Assembly: GCA_022495995.1 (NCBI GenBank) | Contig: JAFEMH010002517.1 | Location: forward strand, 271,075 to 335,074 | Origin: Adenophora triphylla var. japonica | Taxonomy: Eukaryota; Streptophyta; Magnoliopsida; Asterales; Campanulaceae | DNA: 64,000 nt | Direction of reading: 5' to 3' | In this document: piece after piece, positions 22,277-35,023 of the stretch | Numbering within the stretch: the first letter of the stretch is position 1 | How the letters are laid out: the number at the start of each line of letters is the position of its first letter | Notes under the pieces: model-generated | What the model was told of the DNA's origin: nothing | The model's input: only the letters and a program-made list of their open reading frames with translations | Database searches by the model: none | Made by a program: the position numbers and the translations under genes

Positions 22277-24875
22277 ATGGATCAAGAAGGGAACATCTTG
22301 CCCCGCCAAGCGATTCAGAATTTGTCGCAAATTGCGAGGATGAGGCGGAGGGAATTTGTTAGGACCGTGCGGAAGTATGACTTCGTGGCACCTACTTCTG
22401 AGTTCTATCCCGGTACAAGGGAGCACAAGTCCATGAAACCTCAATCGATTGGGGTAAGCGCTCTCAATTTACTTGATTTCATCAATTTTAATTGATTAGG
22501 GCTAGACTCGAATTTTGGAATTTTTTGGATTTTTCTTGTGATTTTATTGATGATTTTATGGATTTGGTAATTAACCTATGGGGCTAAGGATATAAATAAT
22601 CATGCATGTGCAATTTATTTGAAAAAATATGAGAATGACTCATTTTTTGAAAATAAAGTGAGACAAAAAATGCCTAAAATGTGACGGAGTTCTTGCATGT
22701 GCTAGAACTAGGTCAACTTCTAATCATGGATGTGAAAACAAGATTTTGGACGATGAAAATGATTCATGCATGCCATTTTGAAAGATTAAAACCTATATAC
22801 AAATAATTTTGTGAAAACCGGAGTTTTTGCGTTTGGGAGAGCATGTGCTAGGGGTGACGTGTTTCAAATGATGAAAGACACGTGTTCTAGGCAAATGATG
22901 CTAGAAAACTTCTCATGAATGCTTTCCTTTAGCAATGTGTGCATTATTTTGTGCATGTATGCATGTTTCTGAGATAAGCTGAAGGACTAACGTGCTTTTG
23001 TTGTGCTTACCTACAGGAGAGCAAGTCATGGGGACCCGCTGAGATAGCGGTGAAGTTGTAGGAGAGGATGCCCAACTTTGAGAAGGATGGCCACAATCCT
23101 AAACAGCTAGTGGTGGTGACTGGTCTCCATTCTTTTGTCGAGGCTATCGACCGAGGCATTCATGTGACATCTAAGAGCAAGGGGCTGGTCCAAGCTTTTT
23201 CAGAGTTTTGGTGGGACACCACTCACAACTTTCATCTAGGCTGGGGAGAGGTTACGGTGACTCCCGCCGACTTTACAGCTATTACTGGCTTGAGATTCAC
23301 TGATCGGCCTGTGACCTGGAGGGATCACATTTCTGAGGCTGAGTTCAGAGATTATGTGGGATTTGACCTCCGTCCGAAGGGGCTAGGGATGGAGACTCGG
23401 TTTGTTGAGGTTGAGGTTTTGAGGTGTATGGAGGGATTTGCGGCCAATGAGGTGACTGCCCACCAGCTCGCGAGAGCTTTCTTGTGGTTGACCCTATCTG
23501 TCACCATTTTTGCCAATTCTGGGACGTTGGCGATGGTTTGCTTGCTGGACTCTTTGGATGATTTGGCTACGGTTGGGGAGGTCTCTTGGGGTGAGGCCGG
23601 ATTGGCGGAGCTTTATTTCTCTCTAGATTTGTACAGCCGGAACAAGGCTGCTTCGATGGACTGCTTTTCTTTTGCTCTGGAGGTATTCTCATTCTCTTTT
23701 CCTCTTTTCCCTTTGTTCTTAAGATTTTATGAGAGAAATGACCCTTATGTTCTGACATGCAGGTCTAGTTCTACGAGGTGATTGGGTTCTTTCCTTGGAA
23801 CCAGCAGAGTGATCCTGCTATCTTCCCGACTATGGTGCGTTGGAGAGGAGAGGCTAGGGACAAGTTCACCGGGAAGACCCGGATCACCTTTGATTACAAG
23901 ATGGTGAAGCCTGTCATCAACAGGGACAGTTATGAGGGAATGAGCTTCTATCCCTGGGAGAGATATCCGGAGTCTCTTATGGGAGATGCTGTGGTGGTGA
24001 CCAGCCAGAGGAGGTGGCTGACAGGCTTGACCTGTGATATTATCTATTTAGGGGACCGATTCTCCAGGCAGCACGGTCATGTCCCTCCTTTGGGCGCGAT
24101 TACCCCTCAGGACCCCCCTCCTTTCATGCTGCAGCCTAGGCACTGGTCAGCGGATGAGAGGGACAGGTATAAGGCTGGCTTGGCGGCTGAGGACTATTTT
24201 GACTACGCCACCCCGTACGCCACCTTTGTGGAGGAGCGTTTGAGGACGCCACAGAGGTTGGTGAAGATAGCTGCTGCTCAGGGGTACGGGGAGGCAGAAC
24301 CGACTGATCCACCTGTTCCTCCAGCTCACCTTTCCTATGTGGTGAATGGAGTGCCGAGGAGGCTGATGGTGCCTATTCTAGACACGAGGGATGCTGAGTA
24401 TACTTTGCCGGCTGATAGCACTGTAAGTAACTCTGGGTCCCTTTTCTTTTCGGCTTTTCTATTTTCTGCGATTCTGAACTTCTTTGGGAATTTTCTGAGT
24501 TTTTCCTTTTTCTCGCAGGTCCCCGCTCGCACATACGACACTCTGGTGCGGCATAATAGGGGCTGGAAGGAGCTGAATCGGTCCCTCTTGAGGAAGCTGG
24601 CTTGCGCGTCAAGGGCTGCGGGAAATGCGCAGGAGCCTGAGCGTAAGAGGAGGCAAGTCGGGAGCACGGCTTCTTCATCATCAGCGTCAGGGTACCCCTC
24701 ATCCTCTACCAGTGTCGTGCCTCGGGGGCGAGGTCCTAACACTGATATCTTAGAGCAGCTGGCGGAGTACGAGCATGTGCCCGTCAACCTGACCGCCGTG
24801 AGTGATGACGAAGACCTGCTAAGGGACCCCAAGCTTTATAAGATGAGTAGCGATGACGATGAGTCAGAGGCTTAG
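22277..24875 (+). pseudogene. Plant mobile domain (PMD) gene of E5, four exons, antisense to the element
   Basis: Exons 22277-22453, 23017-23682, 23763-24422 and 24519-24875, joined at GT-AG introns that all fall between codons. Exon 1 starts MDQEGN and is basic. Exon 2 has the PMD core: FWWDTTHNFHL, then GEVTVTPADFTAITGL. Exon 4 has a basic KRRQ stretch, a Ser-rich part and an acidic Ser/Asp tail, suggesting a nuclear protein. PMD proteins in plants include the MAIN/MAIL1 silencing factors and many transposon-borne relatives. TAG codons at 23059 and 23766 stand where E9 (both sites) and E4 (second site) have TGG, so this copy is dead by two G-to-A changes; otherwise it is open. Promoter at 22094, repeats upstream, DUF7745-like gene downstream on the same strand. 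Confidence 0.8.
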
Positions 24876-25220
24876 GGTTCCTTTGGGTCAAACTTGGAGA
24901 GTGAGAGAGAAAACAATGAACAAATTATGCACAATTTGTATTTATTATTTTATTTGGGTGCCAAGGAGGCAAAGACAATGTAATGATCTTTTTTTTTCTT
25001 ATTGATGCTTTATTATTTTGCATATTACTTGAGCCTCAGGGCAACTTTTTGCATGGAAATGGGGCGGAATTTGAGGCGAAAAGGTTTATGATGGTATATG
25101 AATGTATGAATGGTGTTTGGGAATGTTTTTATGCAGGTTTTGTTGAGAAAGTGGGGTGAGAATCCCACATGGGCAGCAGCTTTGGCTACTGCAGATTTTT
25201 TTTTTTGCAGAAGCAAATGA
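24876..25220. other. Spacer between the E5 PMD and DUF7745-like genes
   Basis: AT-rich, with tgtatttattattttatttg (24939) and tttattattttgcat (25008), likely the PMD gene's 3' untranslated region. No ORF or repeat seen. Confidence 0.5.
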
Positions 25221-25300
25221 AGCCGTCCGGCTAGGACCTAGGCAAATGAGGCCGCACGGCTTGGAGCCTTGTCTGAACTGATTTTCTGCAAATAAAACCA
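25221..25300 (+). promoter_or_regulatory. Promoter of the E5 DUF7745-like gene: palindrome pair
   Basis: agccgtccggct (core centre 25226.5) and ggccgcacggctt (centre 25255.5), 29 bp apart, with caaatga before each. A weak TATA-like gcaaataaaac follows at 25289. The ATG is 25396. The arms are those of the E5 LTR and PMD promoters. Confidence 0.6.
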
Positions 25301-25395
25301 AGGGAGGGCCTTTTCATTTCATTTTCAACTTTAGCTTGTCCCAACTGATTCCAAAGCACATTTTTGACCAAAAATCGTCGAGTCCGATCACCGCT

Positions 25396-26159
25396 ATGGA
25401 AAAACCAGTCCGATTGCAAAAGGGGAAAAGGGATCGTTTTCTTTCCGACCTCCAATCCTGGATGAGACACAATTTTCAATCTCATAAGGGGCTATTTGAC
25501 AACACCTTCAAGATCAAGTCTTTATGGCATTTGAAGGATCTCCCGCCTGATTGGGACCTTTTGAGAGCAGCAGCGAGATTTTGGGACGTCCGGAGACATG
25601 TATACTGCTTTTCCTACAAAGAGCTCATTCCAACCTTTGAAGATTTCTGGGCATTGATTGGGGGTCCAGAAATTGAAGCTATTTCGATTCCTTTGACCGG
25701 GGACTTGCCGGTGACCGTAAAGTTGGCATCTTTTCTGCAAATTTCTCCGGAAGAAGCCGAAGGGATGATGATAGCTCCTGACAGAATCGACATTTCTGAT
25801 ATTCCGAGCAAATTCGGGTTTTTGGGTACTGCTGCGACCACAATATCTATGGACGCCTTTATCCTCTGCGTATTCTCCTTCCTATTCAATGCCGAGTCCT
25901 TCGGAGTGTGTCATAGTGGTCTTTTGGACATGGTCAGAGACTGCAGGGCTGGGAGAGATATTGTCCCACTAATTTTGGGAGAGACTCTACATGGCATTGA
26001 CAGGATGGCTAGGGGGACCATTTCATGCGGTCTGGGAGCCCAGCTGTATTGACTTTATGGTTGCAGGAGAGACTCGGGGGTTTACCTGGGGCTTTGCCTA
26101 CCCAGTGTCCTTGGGTGATTTCTCGGAGGGGTGCACCGAGATAGCAGGATCAGGGTAGC
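25396..26159 (+). pseudogene. DUF7745-like gene of E5, cut by E3
   Basis: The ATG at 25396 is chosen because the product then starts like the E4 copy. Residues 45-80 hold the family signature LLRAAARFWD...PTFEDFWALIGG; residues about 195-220 have DIVPLILGETLHGIDRM. I recognise this as close to the plant family catalogued as DUF7745, function unknown, common in transposon-rich plant genomes. A one-base frameshift lies near 26022-26030, and an in-frame TAG follows near 26140. At 26160 the 5' LTR of E3 begins, removing the C-terminal half. It follows the PMD gene on the same strand, an order repeated in E3 and E4. Confidence 0.7.
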
Positions 26160-27138
26160 TGTAGACACCCCATTCTGAACCTGTCGGAGCAGATTAATAC
26201 CACTCTAAGTCTCGCCTTGAGTCAAGAGTAGAAATCCACTATTTTGTCATGTTTCGTTAAGTTTTGACTAACGACCGTTATTTTGGACTAAACTGCATAC
26301 GGGATAACGAGGGAAGGACAGAATTGTCCACTGACAACCTTGTCTCGTGCGGAACTTACGTGTCTCGCGCGATACTAAGCTTCTACAGACGTGCAGAAGC
26401 CAGTTTCCTCGTCAATTTCAACCTCTTTCTTTCTGGATAAAACCTTATCAATCCGGTCATCCAATAGAATTTGGGTTCTGGAACCTTCCCAGGGTATTTT
26501 ACCTCTCCACCTTCACCTCTCCAACACCTATAAATACTTGAAGACTTTCAGTATTTCGGATCCCTGACTTTTCTGGTCGAACCCCTACATTTACTGGTTT
26601 TTCTCCCTGAAAAATTCCTGTAAACCACCCTAAAAATCACCTAAAGTTTGTTCATCAACCTTGTTGGTAAACAAACATCGAAGCCCGAATCAAGGACCGA
26701 GGCGAAGCTCTGTCCACATCAAGATTTGACTCTAAACTTGAGTCGAAACTCTGTCCGAGTCTCTTCACACGAGGTATTCTTCCTCCTTCCTTTCTAATTG
26801 ATTGTTAGAGTGGTATAATACATCAAACTTAGGATCAGCCTAGAGCCTCTCCAAGTCATGGGGACAATCTCGAAGCAATCGATCCTATATTCCGTTTAAC
26901 CTAGTTAAATGGATTATTTTACTTGTTTCTTTAATTAAAACGTCTTTTATTTGAAAACCCCCTTTTTAGCAAGACCGATATCCGGATTGGGTTGAATGGG
27001 TGCTCCTTGACCTTCCCATTCCATAACCTAAGTCTCGAACCCAAAAATATCTTTTCAAATGGTTTTTTCTATATTTCCAACTAAATAATATAGGTGGCGA
27101 CTCAAAAGATGTTAAAGAAAAATTCACGCATCGCTACA
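26160..27138 (+). repeat. E3 5' LTR
   Basis: 979 bp, TGTAGACACC...TCGCTACA, much shorter than the LTRs of E1 and E2. It holds a promoter at 26341-26536, a polyadenylation-type AT-rich part, and gtggcgactc (27094-27103), which repeats the first ten bases of the PBS region. The 3' LTR is not in the window. Confidence 0.8.
26341..26537 (+). promoter_or_regulatory. E3 LTR promoter: palindrome pair and TATA box
   Basis: tgtctcgtgcggaac (core centre 26348.5) and tgtctcgcgcgatac (26368.5), 20 bp apart, upstream of ctataaatac (26528-26537). The GTCTCG/CGAGAC arms reappear in the E3 leader (27245-27278, 28214-28248), after integrase (35191-35204) and at the E3 DUF7745-like promoter (39875-39910). Confidence 0.65.
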
Positions 27139-28388
27139 GTGGCGACTCTACAGGGGACGATAAATTTAAAGTGGCTTAAACTTGCGTTAATAAAGAAGGG
27201 TTTCCAAATAAAAAAAAATCGTTGTTTGTATTCAGATCAAGCTAGTCTCGCACGATACAACCTGTTTCGCGCGAGACAATGCTTCGGCAATCAGCGTGTC
27301 TTCGGGTTTTCCCTGTTCGTCTCAAGATCCAAGATGAGAGTCGAACACGCAAGAGGAATTCCAGATTACATTATCTGCAGAGTTCTTTCATCTTAAGGCA
27401 TCCCTTAAGATGTAGAACTCGAATCCGTATTTAGTTTAAATAATTGATTATTATTTATAAACTGCGTGTGATTGGGTTTTTAAATTAAAGTCCGGTCCAA
27501 TGGGGATTCGGGAGTTGTAATTAAATTATTTATCTCTCTCTCTCATTAAGTGGAACTACGACGGCCTGAGTCTTTCGAATTTGGGAGAAACGTAGGCAAC
27601 CACTTGGTGCGGCCATTATCTGTTTTATTTTTATCTTTTCAAAAAAAAAGTCTCTATTTTATCTATCACCTAGATTGACTCTCTCACACGCGCACGCATG
27701 TTATATCTGTCATTGCACTACATACCCCCATTAACCCGAGACCCACACTAAGGACGGGTGACGGTAACCACCTAGTCGCCGGTCTCTCCGAAGTTGGATC
27801 ATCTCACTCCGCGTATTCAATCCACCTAGATTGTCATATCGCGGGGAGCCTAGCCTTCCAGCTCTGCATCACCACATATCATGTAGATTGTCTTTTTAGG
27901 ATCACTCCGTGACCGGTCGGTTTTGACTTGGTGATCTCTCTTATTTTTGACAAAAATAAAGCCATATAAAATTGACCATAAAAAAGGACCCGGAATAGTC
28001 CCTTCGGAATGACCCTTTCGGATTTGTCCCTCAAAAGAAAAAATAGCCCTTCAAAAAAAAAATCCTTCAAAGAATCTTACATGGCTTTGTTTTTCAAAAA
28101 TTGGACTGATTACTTAGTCGTTAGGTTCTGATGAAGACCTTAGAAACCCCTCAAAATGGATTCTCCATTCCGACCAAGAATTAGGTTTAATAAAAATCGA
28201 CTTTCCGTGTGATTGTCTCGTGCGAGACTACCTGTCCCGCACGTGACAATGTCTCTGTTTGCTGTGTTTGAGCCTGAACTGTTTAAGCCTTCTTCCGACT
28301 CGTTGGGGCTAGATTTGATCCTGATACCATCTCTGCGTCTCTTCTGTCAGTTTTCCGAAGCTACTCAACCTCAAGACTCCCAACACAA
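27139..28388 (+). other. E3 primer binding site and leader
   Basis: PBS tggcgactctacagggga (27140-27157). The leader has two palindrome pairs: 27245-27258 with 27265-27278 (19 bp apart) and 28214-28229 with 28233-28248 (19 bp apart). A CTACG...CGTAGG hairpin module is at 27553-27615. The tract acggtaaccacctagtcgcc (27751) matches nothing coding. No ORF of note before gag. Confidence 0.7.
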
Positions 28389-30912
28389 TGTCCGGCATCG
28401 ACGAAATTCCGGGTGACGAAACTTTGTCCGAAAACAATCACAAACTGCTAGAAGAAGCCAATGATCGCTTAGAAGTGCAAGCTACCCAAATCCACACTCT
28501 CGTGGAAGAAATCCAAGAGCTTGGGCAGCACTAGCCAATAAAGAAAAGAAGAAGAGAAATGATTCTTCCTCCGAAGAAGAGGAATCATACACCAAGAAGG
28601 CCAAGGATCATCGCCAAAGAAAAAGCAAGAAAAAGAAGTACGAGCCTAGCTCGTCATCTTCCTCCTCTGACAATGAGAGTTACACATCCAAGAAAGATAG
28701 TAAAGGGGAAAACAAGAACGAACCCCTCACCATGGCCATGTTGGAAAAGAAACTTGCATCCCTCGATGTAGGTAAGGGAGCCTCGCTCTCTATTGATTAC
28801 GACACCCTTCGTCAATCCATGTCCAAGCTTCCTAGAAAATACAAAACACCCGACATTGCACAATTCAATGGTACCACCTGTCCCAAATCACATTTGGAAA
28901 CCTATTCTTGGGCCATGCTACCTATGGGTGTTGATGACAACCTGCTAGCTCAATGCTTTCCACAAACTCTCGATGGTGCCGCTAGAGATTGGTACATGAC
29001 TCTTCCACTCTCCACAAGGCTTGATTGGCCACTCGCCAGTCGTACCTTCCAAAAGCAATATGAGGATAACTCCACTTACCGCACTACTAGAAGGGACCTC
29101 GAACAAACCAAGCAGCTTCCAAACGAATCATTTACAGACTTCGTCAAAAGATGGAGGACCAAACCGACTGAAATCGTTGATAGGCCAAGCCTAGACGAAC
29201 AAATCCACATCCTCATCCAATGTCTTCGGGAATAGTATCAAGACAAACTCGCGGGCAACTATTTTCCTAGCTTCGCCGAACTCCACAAATCCGGCATACG
29301 GTTAGATGACCTCATCAAGCAAAAGAGGGAAGCCAAGAAAGAAAGCGGTTTCCGTTACAACAAAAGTTCCTTTTCCAACCCTAAGGACACTTCCGTCAAT
29401 GCTATAGTCTTCAATCATCCCGGAAATGGTAAGTACTCTACGGTACCTCCACCACAAAAGAAGAAAAGGGATAGGCATTATGACAAACTTGAGGGGATAA
29501 CTCAAGAGGAACTCCTCGCGGTGCTTGTCAAGAATGGAAAAATCAAACCAAGAGAAGGTGGACCACCAAAGAAAGATCTTCCTGCTAATCAAGCTCATCA
29601 TCTCTTCTGCAAGTACCACAACTTCACTAGCCACGACACCAACTCATGCTTCCACCTGAAAGACGTCATCCAAGATCTGTTCGATGATAAAGAGATAGGA
29701 CTTCCTAATGTTGTTACTAATCCTTTACCAAATAATGAAGTCAATTTGATAGAAATAGAAGGTAGCACCAAGGATCCTACTCGTCTGGCCACAATTGTGG
29801 ACGAGAGCCCTTTTGAATTTAATAATTCTTCTTTCTGCTACATGATGTCTTGGGATGAACTCTTAGAACAAAAAGGAAAAGGGTCTAAAACAGTCAACCT
29901 CCTCACACGATCTGGTCGAGTGATTATCAACAAAGACCCAAGGGATGAAAATCCTCCTAAACAAGCAAAAGCCCCATCATCAAATGAGCCCGAAGATCCT
30001 CTCTTAGCCCAGCTAAAGAAGACACAAGCAAACATCTCAGTTTGGGATCTCATAGGAGCATCCCACAAGTATCGTGAAATGTTGAAGAAGGTCTTGGCTC
30101 AAATGAACATTTCCTCAGAAGCTACACCCAAATATCTTACTCAAATGATTGGCCAAGTACAATTTGGCAACGTCATCACTTTCACCGACTTGGACCTCCC
30201 ATCCTATGGGAACAATCATCATGAGGCCCTATACATAACTGCTAAGGTGAATGGATATCGAATGCCACGCATTTTGATCGACAATGGTTCTGCAATCAAC
30301 GTCCTTCCAAAGAAAGCCTTATCATCATTGGGTCTCACCCACAAAGACCTTAAGCCATCAGGGCACACTGTGCGAGGCTATGATTGTACTGCTAGAACTG
30401 CTTTGGGTTCGGTCGCAATACCTATAGAAATGGGGCAAGTCACCATGAGCATCGAATTTCAAGTCATTGACATCCCGACATCCTTCAACTTACTACTTGG
30501 CCGCCCTTGGCTACACGACATAGGGGGTATACCTTCATCCCTACACCAATGCATCAAATTCAGACACAATGACACAATAGTCACCATACACGGGGAAATG
30601 GTTACTGCTAGCCCTATCCTCGAGGTACAACACAACACTTCTGATTACTTGTTCAGTGGCTTCGAGATTGAGAAAGAAAGCACTGTGAGTGTCATTGAAA
30701 CTTGCATTGAAAACGACTACTCTAAAGCACTTTGATTTTTCGAAAACCTTCCTGTTTGGAGAATGATGCAAGCGAAAGGGTACTTTCCTGGCTTGGGACT
30801 TGGCAAACACTTACAAGGGATAACGGATCCACCGCCGGTTCCCCCACCACACACGAAGCATGGCCTAGGATACGTCATTTCCATCCGCGATGAAAGTGAC
30901 GAAGAAGAGTAG
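28389..30912 (+). pseudogene. E3 gag and protease
   Basis: Starts MSGIDEIP at 28389. A frameshift between 28520 and 28560 moves it into the frame used as far as the first RNase H. It has a Lys/Ser/Glu-rich basic region, then a retrotransposon capsid domain (about 28850-29300: FNGTTCPKSHLETY, GAARDWY), a zinc-knuckle-like C-x2-H-x4-H-x4-C (about 29609-29650), and an aspartic protease with the IDNGSAINVLP active-site loop (about 30279-30310). A glycine-rich G-patch-like segment (about 30772-30820) follows. In-frame stops at 29233 (TAG), 30733 (TGA) and 30910 (TAG); the last may be the normal gag-pro end. Confidence 0.8.
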
Positions 30913-33900
30913 GACTTCACTCAAATCAAGTGGGAAGAAACCGCGTACAAAGGTTACAATGACCCAAAGGCCAAAAACTGCAACCTCGAACCATACCGAA
31001 AGACACTCAACGGCTACTTCGTTAAGGAAGGAGAAAGCATCCCATACTTTATCTTTTCAGAACCATGGACTGACGATAAAGGAAAGCGCCAACCAGGCTT
31101 TGAAATTTTCAGCGACTGCGACGCTTCGTCAGATGAAACAGAACCCGTCCCACTAATCCTTAAAGATTTGTGGGGCAAAAAGGCAGAAATGACCAGCGAA
31201 TGGGACTTTGTGTTGGGAGAAGAAATGCTACGACAGTTAGAGAACCTGTGCCAGCTAGAAGACAACCAGATCCATGCAATATCCAAGGGGGATGCTCCAA
31301 CTATTGATTACACAAGGCTAATCCAGAAATGTGATGAGCCAATTCTAAACTGGCACGTCACCGGGGGACCAGTTGTTGATGAAGACTTCATGATCAAAGA
31401 GCTTGGGTGTACTCCCTATCCCCACAGGAAGATAGGCCATATAGCTTTCACTTTAGAGTCAGGCTCCACCTCTGATGAACTCACTCAAGAGGAAATTGAG
31501 GCGGTGGCCAAACATGTATTTCCTTACTTCCTTAACGAAAACTTTGATCTTTCCGAGTACCCTGAGATTGCTAACATCGTGAATAATGAATTAACTAATA
31601 ATAATCAATATAATGAACAAGTTAATAATGAATCATACTATGAGATAGACCAAGAAAATGAACAAATTTTAAAAGAATTAGCAAAGCAAGTAGGTCGTTG
31701 TGGAAAGAATGGCCCCGTTGACAATGAAGAAATGCAAACGGTTAATATCCGGACAACAGAAGATCCCAGAGAAACAAAGATCGGCAACTTCTTCAAGGGG
31801 GAAGACAGGGAAACCTTAACGCAGCTCCTCAAAGAATATGTTGACGTCTTCGCTTGGTCCTACAAAGATATGCCTCGGTTAAATCGGTCGATCGTAGAAC
31901 ACAAAATACCGCTACTACCCAACGCCAAACCAGTCAAACAGAAACTACATAGAATTAACCCCAAATGGTCAATGCAAGTAAAAGAAGAGATCATGAAACT
32001 CTTGAACGTAGGGTTTATCAAGGTGATCGAGTATCCGAAATGGCTAGCCAATACAGTACAAGTAGCCAAATCAAATGGGAAAATATGAGTCTGTGTTGAC
32101 TTTAGAGACCTGAACAAGGCGTCCCCTAAAGATGACTTCCCGCTACCGAACATAGACATGTTGGTCGACGCCACCGCAGCATACGAAGTCCGCTCATTTG
32201 TAGATGGCTTCGCAGGGTATAACCAAATTCTCATGGCAGAAGAAGACCAACACAAAACAACGTTCACCACGCCTTGGGGGACGTTCTGTTATACGGTCAT
32301 GCCGTTTGGTCTGAAAAACGTTGGGGCTACTTATCAAAAGGCAGTCACAACGCTGTTTCACGACATGATCCACAAAGAAATAGAGGTATATGTGGACGAC
32401 ATGATTATCCACTAAAAGGGGACAGATGGTCAGCACTTCAGAGATCTCAGAAAATTCTTAAATCGACTGAGACAATACAAAATGAGGCTCAAACCCGCGA
32501 AATGCTCATTCGGGGTGGTCAAAGGGACGGTCCTAGGATACATGGTCACCGAACGTGGCATAGAAGCGGATCCCGCCAAGATAAAGGCCATCATAGACAT
32601 GCCTCCACCCAGAACAGAGAAAGAAGTAAAGGGATTCATGGGCAGACTCCAATACATCAGTCGATTCATCAATTAAATGACTACGATGTGCGATCCTATC
32701 TTCAAGCTACTTAAGAAAAATGCACCTCAAGAATAGACCGAGGAATGTCAAGAAGCGTTCGAGGAAGTTAAGCACTACTTAACCTCCCCACCCATCCGGG
32801 TTTCACCACACAAGGAAAAACCCTTAAAACTATACCTCACGGTTACTGACAATGCGCTAGGGGCTATGCTCGCTCAAGAACAGCCAGCTTTGCACACTTT
32901 GTCAGCCACAGATTCCAAGGCAGCGAAATCAATTACTTCCCACTCGACAAGTCTTGCGCTGCTCTTGTCTGGGTAACACAGAGACTAAAGCACTACATGG
33001 AAGCCTTCCCGGTTCGTCTAATAGCACGAATGGATCCTTTGAAATACATCCTAGACAAATCAAATTTGTCTTCGCGACTGGCTAAGTGGTATTTCATGCT
33101 CGCGGGATATGATATCACTTACGTCACTCAGAAATCCATCAGAGGCAGTGTATTCGCAGATCAGTTGGCCGAATTTCCTTGCGACGAAGTGAAGGGGGAA
33201 GACCCGTGATTCCCCGATGAGGACATCATGAGTATAGAAGACGAAAATAAGTGGCAAATATTTTTTGATGGCGCAGCCAATAAGAAAGGTTTCGGCATCG
33301 GAATGTTGTTAGTGGATCCCGACGATATCTATACTCCACTAGCAATACGTCTTGTCTTTGATGCCACCAATAACACGGCCGAATATGAAGCTTGCATAGC
33401 GGGACTCGAAGCAACCCTAGAACGCAACGTAATCAAACTTGAGGTATTTGGGGACTCCCAGTTGACCATCAACCAGACACTGAAAAAGTGGAGGACCCAA
33501 GATCCGACCCTTCAAAGATACAATGCCCACCTCCAAGAGTTGGTGCAACAATTCCAAGATGTCTCATTCCACTATCTTCCTAGAGACAAAAACCGGTTTG
33601 CTGACGCATTGGCTACACTTGCTTCCTTGGCTGAAATCCCTGCAGGAAAGACAGTAAAACCCTTCAAAATAACCCGACGAGCAACTCCTGCCTACTGCGC
33701 CGTCATAGACCTCCATGACTGCAAAGACAAGTGGTTATCTGAATGCACCACCATCGAAGACTCCAAAAAGAAACCAGGGTACTATGACATTTTGAATTTC
33801 ATCCTAGATGGAACCATTTCGCCTGAGGCCGACAAGAAAACTCAGATTACCCTTAAGAGGCTGGCATCTAACTACGTCATCATTGCTGGCCGTCTATTCA

Positions 33901-35023
33901 AAAAATACTCCCAAGGGAACCTCCTTTGCGCCACCGAAGAAGAGGCCCAAGAAATAATGGACCATGTTCATCAAGGAGTATGTGGAACCCACATGAGCGG
34001 AAACATGCTCGCCAAAAAGATCATCAGACAAGGGTACTTTTGGTTAACCATGGAAGCCGACTGTACCAGCATGGTCAAAAAATGCCATAAGTGTCAGATA
34101 CACACCAACCTTCAGCACGCACCGCCTTCCCTGCTATATCCTATGACATCCCCTTGGCTGTTCTCAACATAGGGCATAGATGTGATTGGAAAGGTTACAC
34201 CCGCAGGAGCCAACGGGCACTGTTTCGTCCTAGTAGCCATCGACTATTTCACTAAATGGATGGAGGCTGCCTCCTACAAAGTTTTGAACGCCAGAAAGGT
34301 AGCAGAATTCATCAAGCACAACATCATCTGCCGATACGGGGTCCCACAAGAGATGATATCTGATAATGGCTCCCATTTCGAGAAAGAAACCGACCGCCTC
34401 TTAACAGAGTACAAAATTGTGAGGTATGTCATAAGTCATCTCCTTACAGGCCTCAAACGAATGGAGTAGTTGAAGCCGCAAACAAAACGATCGAAACCAT
34501 CATCAGAAAAATGGCAGTCACTGGGAAGGACTGGCCCGACAAACTACTCTTCACACTTTGGGGATACCGCACTTCGATCCGAAGAGCTACATGGAGGACT
34601 CCATACGCTCTCACATACGGAATGGAAGTTGTTCTACCAATAGAATTGGAAATACCGTCACTAAGGGTTCTCCTAGAAAACCAAGTGAATGAAGTTGACT
34701 GGTTAGAAAGCAGACACGAAGAGCTAGCCCTGCTAGACGAAAGAAGGTTGAGAGCAGCCGAGCACACTCAAGGTTACCAAAGAAGAATGGCAAGAGCTTT
34801 CAACAAAATGGTCAAGACAAGAAACATCAGAGTAGGCGACCTGGTTCTCCGCGAGCATCGTCCTGGACCTTTCAATCCTCTAGGCAAGTGGGGACCAAGA
34901 TAGATAGGACCCTACGTTGTTAAGAAGATATTCTCTGGGGGAGCCCTTCAGCTAGTGGACTTAGACGGAAATAAACTACCGAAGCCGGTCAACATGGACA
35001 AGCTCAAAAAGTACTTCGCGTGA
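30913..35023 (+). pseudogene. E3 pol: RT, RNase H, second RNase H, integrase
   Basis: RT runs from about 31800 to 32680 with VDFRDLNKASPKDDFPLP and the YVDD catalytic motif at 32389-32400. RNase H (about 32700-33180) is broken by a frameshift between 32880 and 33000. A second RNase H (33243-33640: FFDGAANKKG, NTAEYEACIAGL, GDSQL) is the Tat-lineage hallmark. Integrase follows: zinc domain about 33960-34100 (H..H..CHKCQ), then a DDE core to about 34600, with a frameshift near 34425. In-frame stops are at 32086, 32413, 32674, 32733, 33207, 34170 and 34901; most correspond to CGA, CAA or TGG in related proteins. The product would have copied and integrated the element in cytoplasm and nucleus. 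This copy is inactive. Confidence 0.85.

Larger units (their letters stand above)
9019..26159 (-). mobile_element. E5: Tat-like retrotransposon 3' half carrying antisense PMD and DUF7745-like genes (split by E2, broken by E1 and E3)
   Basis: Reading the minus strand from 26159 down: DUF7745-like gene (antisense), PMD gene (antisense), tandem repeats, hairpin modules, polypurine region, 3' LTR start at 10218. E2 (11368-21765) splits the repeats, E1 truncates the LTR at 9018, and E3 (from 26160) cuts the DUF7745-like gene. E9 has the same LTR and repeat plan, so the order is not an assembly accident. The gag-pol part, if present, lies beyond E3 and outside the window. Confidence 0.75.

Noticed and set aside
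26341..26375. TGTCTC motifs as auxin response elements explaining the palindromes
   Set aside because: TGTC half-sites occur only in some families; E5, E7 and E9 palindromes (AAGCCG, CTTGGGCG arms) lack TGTC, so auxin response factors cannot explain the shared architecture.
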